Of a stretch of DNA of 32,582 nt, positions 8,239-15,300 are shown one piece after another. The notes under the pieces were generated by a model. That model was not told the origin of the DNA. It ran no database searches and saw only the letters and a program-made list of their open reading frames with translations. This DNA comes from Phycisphaerales bacterium (GTDB taxonomy: Bacteria > Planctomycetota > Phycisphaerae > WQYP01). The position numbers and the translations under genes are program-made. The DNA is taken from NCBI GenBank assembly GCA_009781185.1, contig WQYP01000034.1, forward strand, positions 1-32,582, given 5' to 3'. Within the stretch, counting starts at the first letter, position 1, and each line of letters begins with the position of its first letter.

Positions 8239-9645
8239 ATGTCCCTACCCATCGTTACCATCGTCGGCCGCCCGAACGTCGGCAAGTCCAGCCTGCTGAA
8301 CTTCCTCGCCGGTCGACGCATTTCCATCGTCGATCCCACCGAAGGCGTCACACGCGACCGCGTTAGCACCCCGGTCGAGCACGACGGCAAAACCTTCGAG
8401 CTCACCGACACCGGCGGCTACGGCGTGCTCGACAAAGACAACCTCACCGCGGATATCGAACGCCAAATCGCCCTGGGCGTGGATGAAGCAAAACTCGTAC
8501 TGTTCGTCGTGGACGTCAAGGCCGGCAAAACGCCGCTGGACGTGGTCGTCGCGGAATTCCTGCGCCACAAGCAAAAGCCCGTGCTGCTGGTCGCCAACAA
8601 AGCCGACGGCGAAAAGCTCGCCATGCAGACCGCCGAGTTTTATGCGCTCGGTTACGGCACCCCGCTGCCGATCAGTTGCACCACACGCCAAGGCAAGGAA
8701 AAACTGCTCGCGGAAATTCTCAAGCGACTGAAAATCCGCAAAAAAACTCCAGAAAAAACGCCGGAAATGAAAATCGCCGTGGTCGGCAAACGCAACGCCG
8801 GCAAGAGCACGCTCATCAACACGCTTGCCGGTCAGCCGCGGGTGATCGTCAGCGAAATTCCCGGGACGACCCGCGATTCGGTCGACGTCCGCTTCGAGCG
8901 GGAAGGCAAAACGTTTCTGGTCATCGACACGGCGGGCGTCCGCAAAAAAGCCAAGATCACCCGCAACGACCTGGAGTTCTACGCGTTTCACCGGGCACAG
9001 CGATCGATCCGCCGCGCCGATGTGGTCTTCATGCTCATCGACGCAACCGCAGAGATGGGCGACGTGGATCAAAAGCTCGCCGCCTACATCGCCGAGGAAT
9101 ACAAACCCTGCATCATCGTGATCAATAAATGGGACCTGGTGCAAAATCGGGCGAATGCCCAGCAGTACGAAGAATACATCGGAAAGATTTTTACGCTGCT
9201 GGATTACGCGCCGATTGCGTTTATCAGTGCAAAGCTGGAGCACAACATCGACGAACTGATCCGTCTGGCTCAAGTGATGTACGAGCAGTCATCGACGCGG
9301 TTAACCACCAGCCAGCTCAACACGGCGGTGGAAGAGGTGCTCGCCCTTCGCGGCCCGAGTTCCCCGACCGCTCAAAAGGTAAAGGTTTATTATGCAACGC
9401 AGATCGCGACGAATCCGCCGACGCTGGTGCTTTTCGTGAACAATCCGGACCTGATCACCGTCGAGTACCAGCGGTTTTTCGTCCGGCAGTTGCGGGAACG
9501 GCTGGCGTTCGCGGAAGTCCCGATCCGCCTCATGGTCCGCAGCCATCACCGCAGTTTCGAGCAAGTTGTTAGCCCCCGGCTCCGCCGAGGGGACATCAAG
9601 GAAGACAAAAAGCCCCGGCAAAGACAAAATAGAAAGCAGACCTGA
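8239..9645 (+). CDS. der: Ribosome biogenesis GTPase Der (EngA)
   Basis: 468 residues. Der is a double-GTPase that binds the 50S subunit and is needed for its maturation. The first G domain has GRPNVGKS (10-17), the G3 region DTGGYG and NKAD; the second has GKRNAGKST (183-191), DTAGVRKKAK and NKWD, followed by a KH-like C-terminal domain (VNNPDLITVEYQRFFVRQL). The start ATG 8239 places G1 ten residues in, as usual for the family; an upstream in-frame ATG would translate the repeat. The usual C-terminus is reached at about PIRLMVRSHHRSFEQ, after which a family C half-repeat (9568-9592) contributes a basic extension ending RQNRKQT. That tail is probably repeat-derived. Confidence 0.95.
   Translation: MSLPIVTIVGRPNVGKSSLLNFLAGRRISIVDPTEGVTRDRVSTPVEHDGKTFELTDTGGYGVLDKDNLTADIERQIALGVDEAKLVLFVVDVKAGKTPLDVVVAEFLRHKQKPVLLVANKADGEKLAMQTAEFYALGYGTPLPISCTTRQGKEKLLAEILKRLKIRKKTPEKTPEMKIAVVGKRNAGKSTLINTLAGQPRVIVSEIPGTTRDSVDVRFEREGKTFLVIDTAGVRKKAKITRNDLEFYAFHRAQRSIRRADVVFMLIDATAEMGDVDQKLAAYIAEEYKPCIIVINKWDLVQNRANAQQYEEYIGKIFTLLDYAPIAFISAKLEHNIDELIRLAQVMYEQSSTRLTTSQLNTAVEEVLALRGPSSPTAQKVKVYYATQIATNPPTLVLFVNNPDLITVEYQRFFVRQLRERLAFAEVPIRLMVRSHHRSFEQVVSPRLRRGDIKEDKKPRQRQNRKQT
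9568..9592. repeat. Family C half-element in the der 3' end
   Basis: GTTAGCCCCCGGCTCCGCCG at 9568-9587 closely matches one arm of the repeat at 12014-12103 and can itself fold as a hairpin. It encodes VVSPRLRRG at the C-terminus of Der, beyond where the family normally ends. Confidence 0.7.
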
Positions 9646-9666
9646 ACAGGACAATTGCGTTTGGAA

Positions 9667-9748
9667 ATCAGAGCCGCGACCGTAAGGGAGCGACCGTCCG
9701 ACAAGGCAGGAACGGTGCATGTCGCTCCCTTACAGTCGCGGCTCTGAT
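9667..9748. repeat. Family A palindrome, copy 3
   Basis: Arms begin ATCAGAGCCGCGACCGTAAG and end with the complement ending CTCTGAT, with one substitution in the right arm. The pairing continues outside through TTTGG/CCAAA. It lies between der and the S41 protease, 21 nt after the der stop. Confidence 0.9.
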
Positions 9749-9769
9749 CGCCAAATACAATTACCGTGA

Positions 9770-9798
9770 ATGAAAATCACGTCTGCGGTCACTATAAT
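9770..9798 (+). promoter_or_regulatory. Promoter of the S41 protease gene
   Basis: Perfect -10 TATAAT at 9793-9798 with ATGAAA (9770-9775, four of six matches to TTGACA) 17 bp upstream. It lies 40 bp before the start codon and just downstream of a family A palindrome. Confidence 0.6.
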
Positions 9799-9837
9799 GA
9801 GTGAGTCGAATAACTTGATGTTCGTAAATGGTGCGTG

Positions 9838-12006
9838 ATGAATAACCAATCGCGGCGGTGGATATCTGTATCTGTGTTGATGATTCCGGCCATTCTGATC
9901 GCCGGCCTTTTGTTGGGACATCGGTCCTGGGCGGAGGATTCCAAGTCGGTGGCGTTTGACTATGCGGATCAGGCCAGTCGCCTGGTGAAGTGCCGCAAAA
10001 TCGACGAACTGGCGAAGCTGAACATCCCGGCAACCGACGCCATCACAAGCAAACTCTGCACCTGGAAGAACGACTATGTCGCCGAGATGCAGAAACAGGA
10101 AGCGGACCGCGACAAGCAATACGACGAGGAAGTCACCAAGGCCAAGGACCTCTTGAAGGACAAAAAGTACGAGGATGCGGTTGCCCGAGTGGCTCGCGCT
10201 TACCAGATCACCCGCGACCAGAATGCGTTTTTAGAACTGGACTGGGTGAAGGACCTGACCGCGAAGGTGGCCGCCAAGGCCGCGGAGCTTGAAGGCAAGG
10301 GCGAATGGCTCGAGTCGATGGACCTGTATTCCTACCTGGCAGCAATTTATGAAGTCGATATGCGTTACAAGCCGGACATGCAGCGCCTGGCGCGGCGTAT
10401 CCGCCTGCTCGCGGTCTACGCTCCCAAAGCCCTTTACCTGATGCGCCAGGAACTCAACGCCAGGCAGAAGCCGGATACCGAGGACGCCACGACATCTCCG
10501 GCGACGCAGGACGAGCCGACAACGTTCCCCAGTTGGCAGGATCAAGTGGAACGCGTCGCGCCGGGCATGCTCCACGATGCGATCGAGCGATCCTGCAGCA
10601 ACTGGGTCGAGCTGACCAGTTACGACACGCTGGTCAAGGGTGGCGTCGAGGCGCTTCGCCTGTTCCTCACCACGCCTGAGTTGGCCAGGGAATTCCCGGG
10701 CCTGGCGGATAAAAATGCGGTGGCAACCTTTGACAAGGCGCTCAACAACGCGCTGGCCAAATCCGCCGCCAACAAAAATCTCGCCATCGACGACGTCGAC
10801 AAGATCGTTGACGATCTGCTCCAGGTGAGCAAGAACACGATCAAGCTGCCCGAGCAGGTTCTCGTCATGGAGTTCACCGACGGCGCGATGGAGAAGCTCG
10901 ATCCGTTCACCGCGGTGATCTGGCCGCATGAAAAAGGCGAGTTCGAGAAGAGCACGCGAGGTTCCTTCGGCGGCGTGGGCATCCAGATCAGCCAGGAACG
11001 CGGACAATTAACCGTCATCAGCCCCCTGGAAGACACGCCAGCCTACAGCGCCGGCATTCTCGCCGGCGACATCATCGCCGCTATCGACGGAAAAACAACT
11101 GTCAATATGTCCATCGACCAGGCCATCCACACCATCACCGGAACGCCCGGAACGAAAGTGGTGCTGACGATCAAGCGGGCCGGAACCGCCGACAAGGATT
11201 ACCCGCTTACCCGCGCCGTCATCAAGGTGGCCAGCGTGAAGGGCTTCCAACGCTCACCGCAGGACAACACCAAGTGGGACTTCATGATCGATCCGGAGAA
11301 CAAGATCGGCTACATCCGCGTCACCGGCTTCCAGGACGACACCGCACAGGAACTCAAGGACGCACTGACCAAATTGCAGCAACAGGGCATGCGCGGCCTG
11401 GTCATCGATCTGCGATTCAATCCCGGCGGCCTGCTCAACTCCGCCATCGACCTCAGCGACATGTTCCTCAACGACGGCGTGATCGTTTCGACCAAGGGCC
11501 GCAGCGCTCCGCCACAGCGGGTCAAGGCGCATCCGCCAACGGAGATTCCGATGACAATGCCGATGGTCGTGCTGATCAACCAGTACAGCGCCAGTGCCTC
11601 GGAGATTTTCGCTGGCGCCATGAAGGACCTGCACCGAGCACTCATCGTCGGGCACCGCAGCTTCGGAAAAGGCAGCGTCCAGGTCCTGCTGAAAATCGAC
11701 AATGATGAGCATCCGAACGATGCCATGATGAAGCTCACGACGGCCTATTATTACCTCCCGAACGGCGAAAGCCTGCACCGCCGAGATGGCGCCAAGACCT
11801 GGGGTGTGGATCCGGACATCAAGGTGGACATCACGCCCAAGCAGCTCAGCGATTTGCTCAAAACACGCCGCGATTCGGAGATCATTCACCGGGCCGACGA
11901 GCCGCCCGCGACACAGCCGACGACGAAGGAAGCTCCCGCTGCCGACACGCAGCTCGACACCGCACTGCTGATGCTGCGCCTGCAACTGGTGCAGTCCACG
12001 AACTAG
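9838..12006 (+). CDS. C-terminal processing protease, S41 family with PDZ domain
   Basis: 722 residues. An exported protease of the CtpA/Prc type, expected to trim or degrade proteins in the periplasm. A signal peptide or anchor is seen (SVSVLMIPAILIAGLLLGHRSWA). A long helical N-terminal part (~30-370) is followed by a PDZ domain (GVGIQISQERGQLTVISPL ... AGILAGDIIAAIDG, ~375-460) and the S41 domain. The catalytic serine is Ser586 in SASASEI and the general base is Lys611 in SFGKGSVQ; their 25-residue spacing equals that of the Ser/Lys dyad of E. coli Prc. LVIDLRFNPGGLL is the usual S41 strand. A GTG three bases upstream is the alternative start. It has its own promoter at 9770-9798 and a family C repeat begins eight bases after the stop. 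Confidence 0.92.
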   Translation: MNNQSRRWISVSVLMIPAILIAGLLLGHRSWAEDSKSVAFDYADQASRLVKCRKIDELAKLNIPATDAITSKLCTWKNDYVAEMQKQEADRDKQYDEEVTKAKDLLKDKKYEDAVARVARAYQITRDQNAFLELDWVKDLTAKVAAKAAELEGKGEWLESMDLYSYLAAIYEVDMRYKPDMQRLARRIRLLAVYAPKALYLMRQELNARQKPDTEDATTSPATQDEPTTFPSWQDQVERVAPGMLHDAIERSCSNWVELTSYDTLVKGGVEALRLFLTTPELAREFPGLADKNAVATFDKALNNALAKSAANKNLAIDDVDKIVDDLLQVSKNTIKLPEQVLVMEFTDGAMEKLDPFTAVIWPHEKGEFEKSTRGSFGGVGIQISQERGQLTVISPLEDTPAYSAGILAGDIIAAIDGKTTVNMSIDQAIHTITGTPGTKVVLTIKRAGTADKDYPLTRAVIKVASVKGFQRSPQDNTKWDFMIDPENKIGYIRVTGFQDDTAQELKDALTKLQQQGMRGLVIDLRFNPGGLLNSAIDLSDMFLNDGVIVSTKGRSAPPQRVKAHPPTEIPMTMPMVVLINQYSASASEIFAGAMKDLHRALIVGHRSFGKGSVQVLLKIDNDEHPNDAMMKLTTAYYYLPNGESLHRRDGAKTWGVDPDIKVDITPKQLSDLLKTRRDSEIIHRADEPPATQPTTKEAPAADTQLDTALLMLRLQLVQSTN

Positions 12007-12013
12007 CCCGCCC

Positions 12014-12103
12014 GTCAGCTCCCGGCTCTGCCGGGGGTCCGTCCGGGGGAACCGGTGGCTGATGGGCTTGCGGGGCGAACCCTCGGCAGAGCCGGGGGCT
12101 GAC
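12014..12103. repeat. Family C inverted repeat
   Basis: GTCAGCTCCCGGCTCTGCC at the left and its near-complement ending GGGGGCTGAC at the right, each arm also forming its own small hairpin. It starts eight bases after the protease stop codon. The remaining part of this gap (to 12190) shows only GATAAT at 12179-12184 as a possible -10 for the next gene. Confidence 0.8.
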
Positions 12104-12190
12104 GCAACGGCGCCCAACCCGGCCACCGATTTGGCCGATGATCTGATGAATGCCGCGAATGGCCGCGACAATGAGCGAGGATAATGCCAC

Positions 12191-12415
12191 ATGAAACGCC
12201 TGATCGCCAACACCGTCTCGTCCGCGATCGCATTGATCGCCGGCGCGGCAACTGTCCTGGTCTCGCTCAAATACCTCAAGGAACCCGAAGGCGCCACTGA
12301 CTGGATCGTCCTGATCCTCTCCGGCCTCACCACCGGCACCATCGCGTTCTTCATCACCTGGGGCCATTTCCAGGACGAACCCGTCGCGGATTCGCCGGAA
12401 AAAACGGAAAGTTAG
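12191..12415 (+). CDS. Small two-helix membrane protein, unknown function
   Basis: 74 residues. Two predicted membrane helices (TVSSAIALIAGAATVLVSL and WIVLILSGLTTGTIAFFITW) are separated by a charged loop (KYLKEPEGATD), with an acidic C-terminal tail (DEPVADSPEKTES). No family is recognised. It follows the protease by 184 bp and may have its own weak promoter. The stop codon TAG is shared with the first bases of a MITE copy, whose TA target duplication preserves it. Confidence 0.6.
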   Translation: MKRLIANTVSSAIALIAGAATVLVSLKYLKEPEGATDWIVLILSGLTTGTIAFFITWGHFQDEPVADSPEKTES

Positions 12416-12525
12416 AGCTTTTTTCACTCGCCCGTAGCGTTTGGGAGCCCCGCATGGCAATGCGGGGCTTTGGCTCTCGCTTCCTGCGCATGTCATCACG
12501 CCAAGACCACATGAAAAATGCTCTA
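12413..12525. mobile_element. 113-bp MITE, copy 1
   Basis: Starts TAGAGCTTTTTTCA and ends TGAAAAATGCTCTA; contains the internal hairpin GCCCCGCATGGCAATGCGGGGC shortened here to its stem CCCCGCAT/ATGCGGGG. Same length as the copies at 15055-15167 and 18259-18371 with only a few substitutions. No coding capacity. The left TA is part of the stop codon of the preceding gene. Confidence 0.85.
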
Positions 12526-12550
12526 GTTGGGTGCTGGCTACACGCTTTCA

Positions 12551-13810
12551 TCACCGCTTCGCTTCCATCACCGCTTCATAAGCAGGCTTCGCCTTCCCGG
12601 TACGATCCCATAGTAAGGGATGGTTGTATCGTTTCGTCGGCCAGGCATTCAGCCACGTATGGCCATCATTCAATCCCCAAAAAGTCACTCGCACCAGGCT
12701 CTCCTTGTGCTTCTCGAAGAGCGCGAACAACGCCGCGTACTGCTCCGCCTGCCGCTGCAATACCTCCGGCGGACACGGTTGGACCTTCTGCAGTTCCACA
12801 TTCGCCGCCTCCACGGCCGTCGGGTCCGCACCTTGCGCCTGCCGCGGCAGCACGTCCAGATCCAACTCCGTAATCGCTACCTTCATTTTCCCGCCATTTA
12901 ACTCGCTGAACTCAACGATCGCATCCTCCAGTTCCTTCATCGGAACGCGGTCCAGCCGGAAATGGCACTGAATCCCGATCGAAGCCACCGGAATCCCTTT
13001 GTCGAGCAACGATTGCACCAGCTTGATCGCCTTCTGCCGCTTCACCGGCATCTCGATGCCGTAATCGTTGTACTGCAGTTCTGCGTTCGGATCAGCCTCA
13101 TGGGCAAACCGAAACGCCTGCTCCACGTAGTCCGGCCCAACCGCCTTGAGCCATCCGCCGCCCCCCTCCGCGTAGCGTAAATAGACATCCTGTTCTTGCG
13201 AAATCGCCTCGTTGACCACGTCCCAGCCGCGGATTTCTCCCTTGTACCGCCCGACCAGCGTGGTAATGTGCTCCTTCATCCGCGCCAGTGCCAGCTCCCG
13301 TGATGCCGGCTTGTCGCCGTCCTTGAAGAACCACTCCGGTGTCTGAAGGTGCCACACCAGCGTGTGACCATACACCTGCATGTGATTCTTCTGCGCAAAA
13401 TCGACCAGCGCATCGGCATCCTCGAACCGCCACACCTTCTCCGCCGGATGGACCGACTCCGGCTTCATGCAATTCTCCGGCGTAAGCGCGTTAAACTGCG
13501 CCTTGATCAAGTCCATCTCTTCCGCCTTAAACCTCCTCGGCGGCGGAATCGCTACCCCCATCCCAAAATCCCGATAGACGTCTTTCAACCCCATCTTCGC
13601 ATCCTCCGCAAAAACAACACCCGCCCCACTCACCATCATCCACAGGGCAATGGCATAGACTATCCGAGCCGCGACCGTAAAGGCGCGACTGGCTCTATTT
13701 CCGCATAACTGCACGGTCGCTTCCTTACGGGCGAGGCTCGGATGGCTAAATACATTCGCCTGCCGCGAAATCCACGCGTTATAGTAATCAGGTGACCGCA
13801 GCACGTCCAT
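12551..13810 (-). CDS. Endo-1,4-beta-xylanase, GH10
   Basis: Up to 419 residues. A secreted glycoside hydrolase family 10 enzyme that cleaves the xylan backbone. Counting from 13810, the acid/base is Glu201 in WDVVNEAI and the nucleophile Glu315 in ITELDLDV; NALTPENCMKPES, VYGHTLVWHLQTPEWF and FWGLNDGHTWL are further GH10 landmarks. The signal-peptide core IVYAIALWMMVSGAGVVFA precedes EDAKMG. The N-terminus is uncertain: a family A palindrome (13662-13743) is translated immediately before the signal core, and a good -10 box (TATAAC, 13778-13783) lies inside the first codons of the longest frame. If that promoter is used, translation must start within the repeat, for example at GTG 13714. The C-terminal domain is complete, with no carbohydrate-binding module. 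Confidence 0.9.
   Translation of the reverse strand: MDVLRSPDYYNAWISRQANVFSHPSLARKEATVQLCGNRASRAFTVAARIVYAIALWMMVSGAGVVFAEDAKMGLKDVYRDFGMGVAIPPPRRFKAEEMDLIKAQFNALTPENCMKPESVHPAEKVWRFEDADALVDFAQKNHMQVYGHTLVWHLQTPEWFFKDGDKPASRELALARMKEHITTLVGRYKGEIRGWDVVNEAISQEQDVYLRYAEGGGGWLKAVGPDYVEQAFRFAHEADPNAELQYNDYGIEMPVKRQKAIKLVQSLLDKGIPVASIGIQCHFRLDRVPMKELEDAIVEFSELNGGKMKVAITELDLDVLPRQAQGADPTAVEAANVELQKVQPCPPEVLQRQAEQYAALFALFEKHKESLVRVTFWGLNDGHTWLNAWPTKRYNHPLLWDRTGKAKPAYEAVMEAKR
13662..13743. repeat. Family A palindrome, copy 4 (inside the xylanase N-terminus)
   Basis: The most diverged copy: arms 13662-13689 and 13715-13743 with several substitutions (GTAAAGGCGCGAC for GTAAGGGAGCGAC). It lies in the open frame of the xylanase, directly before the signal-peptide core, but in a different reading frame from the copy in the PKD gene. 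Confidence 0.85.
13778..13783 (-). promoter_or_regulatory. Probable -10 box of the xylanase gene
   Basis: TATAAC on the minus strand, preceded by GCGGTCAC, a sequence also found just before the -10 of the S41 protease gene (9785-9792). It overlaps the first codons of the longest xylanase frame and so bears on the choice of start. Confidence 0.4.
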
Positions 13811-13864
13811 CGGGTAAACTATATTGTTTCACAAGGATCGTGCCTGCGGACCCATGCACTACCT

Positions 13865-14644
13865 ATGACCAATACGAATCAGCCATCCCCTCGTGTCGCT
13901 CCCTCCTCTTCGGGCAAATCGGCCCGCACGCCATCGCGGCTTTCTCTTACGATGCGTAGTCCGGTCCTGAAGCATCTGCGGCCCGTGATGATCGCCGGTC
14001 TGCTGACTGCCATTCCGCTGTTCATCACGGTTTACGTGCTCAACCTCGCTTACGCCCTGGTGACCCGGTACACCCGAGACCCCGCCAACTGGATCGCCAA
14101 CAAGCTCCTCACGCCGTGGGCCGGGGAATGGATTACGCCCACTCACTTGCAGCAGTTCACCGCTCCGATTCTCGCCATTCTTATTTCGCTGCTGATCGTT
14201 TACGCGCTGGGATTGCTGAGCACGTTCTTTGTAGGACGCAAGATTCTTGCACAGCTTGAGCATGTCATTTCCAACTTGCCCTTGATCAAGGGCATTTATG
14301 GCACGACCAAGCAGGTGATGGCCGTCTTCCGCCAGGGCGGCGGTGGAGCGGGATTCCAACGAGTCGTACTGGTGCAGTTTCCCCGCGCCGGCACATGGAC
14401 GGTCGCATTCGTCACCAACACCGTGCGAGACCCCGTGAGCGGCCAGAGCCTGATTTGCTGCTTCATCCCGATGACCCCCAACCCCACCAGCGGCTTCTTC
14501 CAGATGTTCCCCGAAACCGACGTCCGCGACACCGATTGGACCGTGGACCTGGGCATCAAAATCGTCCTCTCCGGCGGCCTGCTCGCGCCACCGGTGCTGG
14601 ATCAGTGCCAAAGCAAAACCACGCCCAAAACCTCGCCGCCTTAA
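13865..14644 (+). CDS. DUF502 family membrane protein
   Basis: 259 residues. Matches the DUF502 family of integral membrane proteins of unknown function found in many bacteria. Two membrane spans are visible, at ~40-60 (HLRPVMIAGLLTAIPLFITVY) and ~95-122 (FTAPILAILISLLIVYALGLL), followed by the family signature NLPLIKGIYGTTKQVM, then RVVLVQFPRAGTWTVAFVT and the PNPTSGFFQMFPETDV segment. The N-terminal 30 residues are serine- and proline-rich and probably cytoplasmic. A possible -10 (TATATT, 13820-13825) lies 40 bp upstream and is divergent from the xylanase promoter. Confidence 0.88.
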   Translation: MTNTNQPSPRVAPSSSGKSARTPSRLSLTMRSPVLKHLRPVMIAGLLTAIPLFITVYVLNLAYALVTRYTRDPANWIANKLLTPWAGEWITPTHLQQFTAPILAILISLLIVYALGLLSTFFVGRKILAQLEHVISNLPLIKGIYGTTKQVMAVFRQGGGGAGFQRVVLVQFPRAGTWTVAFVTNTVRDPVSGQSLICCFIPMTPNPTSGFFQMFPETDVRDTDWTVDLGIKIVLSGGLLAPPVLDQCQSKTTPKTSPP

Positions 14645-14685
14645 GAAACGAGTCCATCCCACACGCTGGATATGATATAGTGGTG

Positions 14686-14962
14686 ATGAACGTGACAGGC
14701 GGAGCGAAGCACGAATCTCTTTCTGCACAAAGACGCTGAAAAGCTGATCTACGACCGCGTCAAATCAGGCAAATATACTTCCGCGGAAGAAGTTGTCCTC
14801 GCGGCCCTGCATTCTCTCGACCACGACGAAACCGTCGGCGAATTTGCGCCCGGTGAATGGGATGCCCTGCTTGCAGAAGGGGAATCCAGCGGTGCTCCGC
14901 TCGACGGCTTGACCGTGCATGAAGAACTCCGCGCCCTTCGCCACAAGAGCAAGGCCGGATGA
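14686..14962 (+). pseudogene. ParD-like antitoxin remnant, frame-disrupted
   Basis: From 14720 to the TGA at 14960-14962 the sequence reads LHKDAEKLIYDRVKSGKYTS, then AEEVVLAALHSL and an acidic tail, as in ParD/CopG-type ribbon-helix-helix antitoxins. That frame has a stop at 14693 and no start codon afterwards. The likely original start, ATG 14686 (MNV), is in another frame. Loss of one base, or gain of about 19 bases after MNV, would explain it; without those 19 bases the N-terminus would read MNVNLFLHKDAEK. An ATGA overlap begins a second short frame (MRMLFISSEGRLPR), where a ParE toxin would be expected, but it runs into the palindrome at 14994 and stops. Both the antitoxin and the toxin therefore look dead. 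Confidence 0.55.
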
Positions 14963-14993
14963 GAATGCTTTTCATATCGAGTGAAGGAAGGTT

Positions 14994-15190
14994 GCCCCGG
15001 TAGGGGCCGAAGCTTTTAGCCCACGGCAAGCGGCTACCGCCGCTTGCCGTGGGCTAGAGCATTTTTCACTCGCCCGTAGCGTTTTGGAGCCCCGCATGGC
15101 AATGCGGGGCTTTGGCTCTCGCTTCCTGCGCATGCCATTACGCCACGACCACATGAAAAACGCTCTAAAAGCTCAGGCCCCTACCGGGGC
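14994..15190. repeat. Long palindrome split by a MITE
   Basis: Left arm 14994-15033 (GCCCCGGTAGGGGCC ... GCAAGCGG). The right arm begins at 15040 (CCGCTTGCCGTGGGC), is interrupted by the MITE at 15055-15167, and resumes with AAAAGCTCAGGCCCC to 15190. With the MITE and one TA removed, about 38 of 40 arm positions pair around a 6-nt loop. Confidence 0.85.
15055..15167. mobile_element. 113-bp MITE, copy 2 (nested)
   Basis: Starts TAGAGCATTTTTCA, ends TGAAAAACGCTCTA, and carries the same internal hairpin as the copies at 12413 and 18259. Its insertion at a TA within the right arm of a palindrome can be read directly, which shows that this unit moves and duplicates TA. Confidence 0.9.
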
Positions 15191-15233
15191 CGATCCATAC
15201 ACATGCATTGCTCAAAAAGATAAAATTAAAAAA

Positions 15234-15255
15234 GCCCCGGATTTTCATCCGGGGC
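15234..15255 (-). terminator. Rho-independent terminator of groEL
   Basis: Perfect 9-bp stem GCCCCGGAT/ATCCGGGGC with a 4-nt loop. On the minus strand it is followed by TTTTTTAATTTT, and it lies 46 nt after the groEL stop. On the plus strand the tail is TCCTTTTATT, so it may also work in that direction. Confidence 0.85.
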
Positions 15256-15272
15256 TCCTTTTATTGCCGTGA

Positions 15273-15286
15273 CACGCTAAAGCGTG
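15273..15286. repeat. Small hairpin CACGCT/AGCGTG
   Basis: A 6-bp perfect stem with a 2-nt loop between the groEL stop and its terminator, followed by GAACTCC. Probably one more dispersed repeat; only this copy is in the window. Confidence 0.4.
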
Positions 15287-15300
15287 AACTCCGGGGGAGA

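Noticed and set aside
11254..12357. 367-residue minus-strand frame over the S41 protease end
   Set aside because: Overlaps the catalytic region of a clear protease and has no domain of its own.
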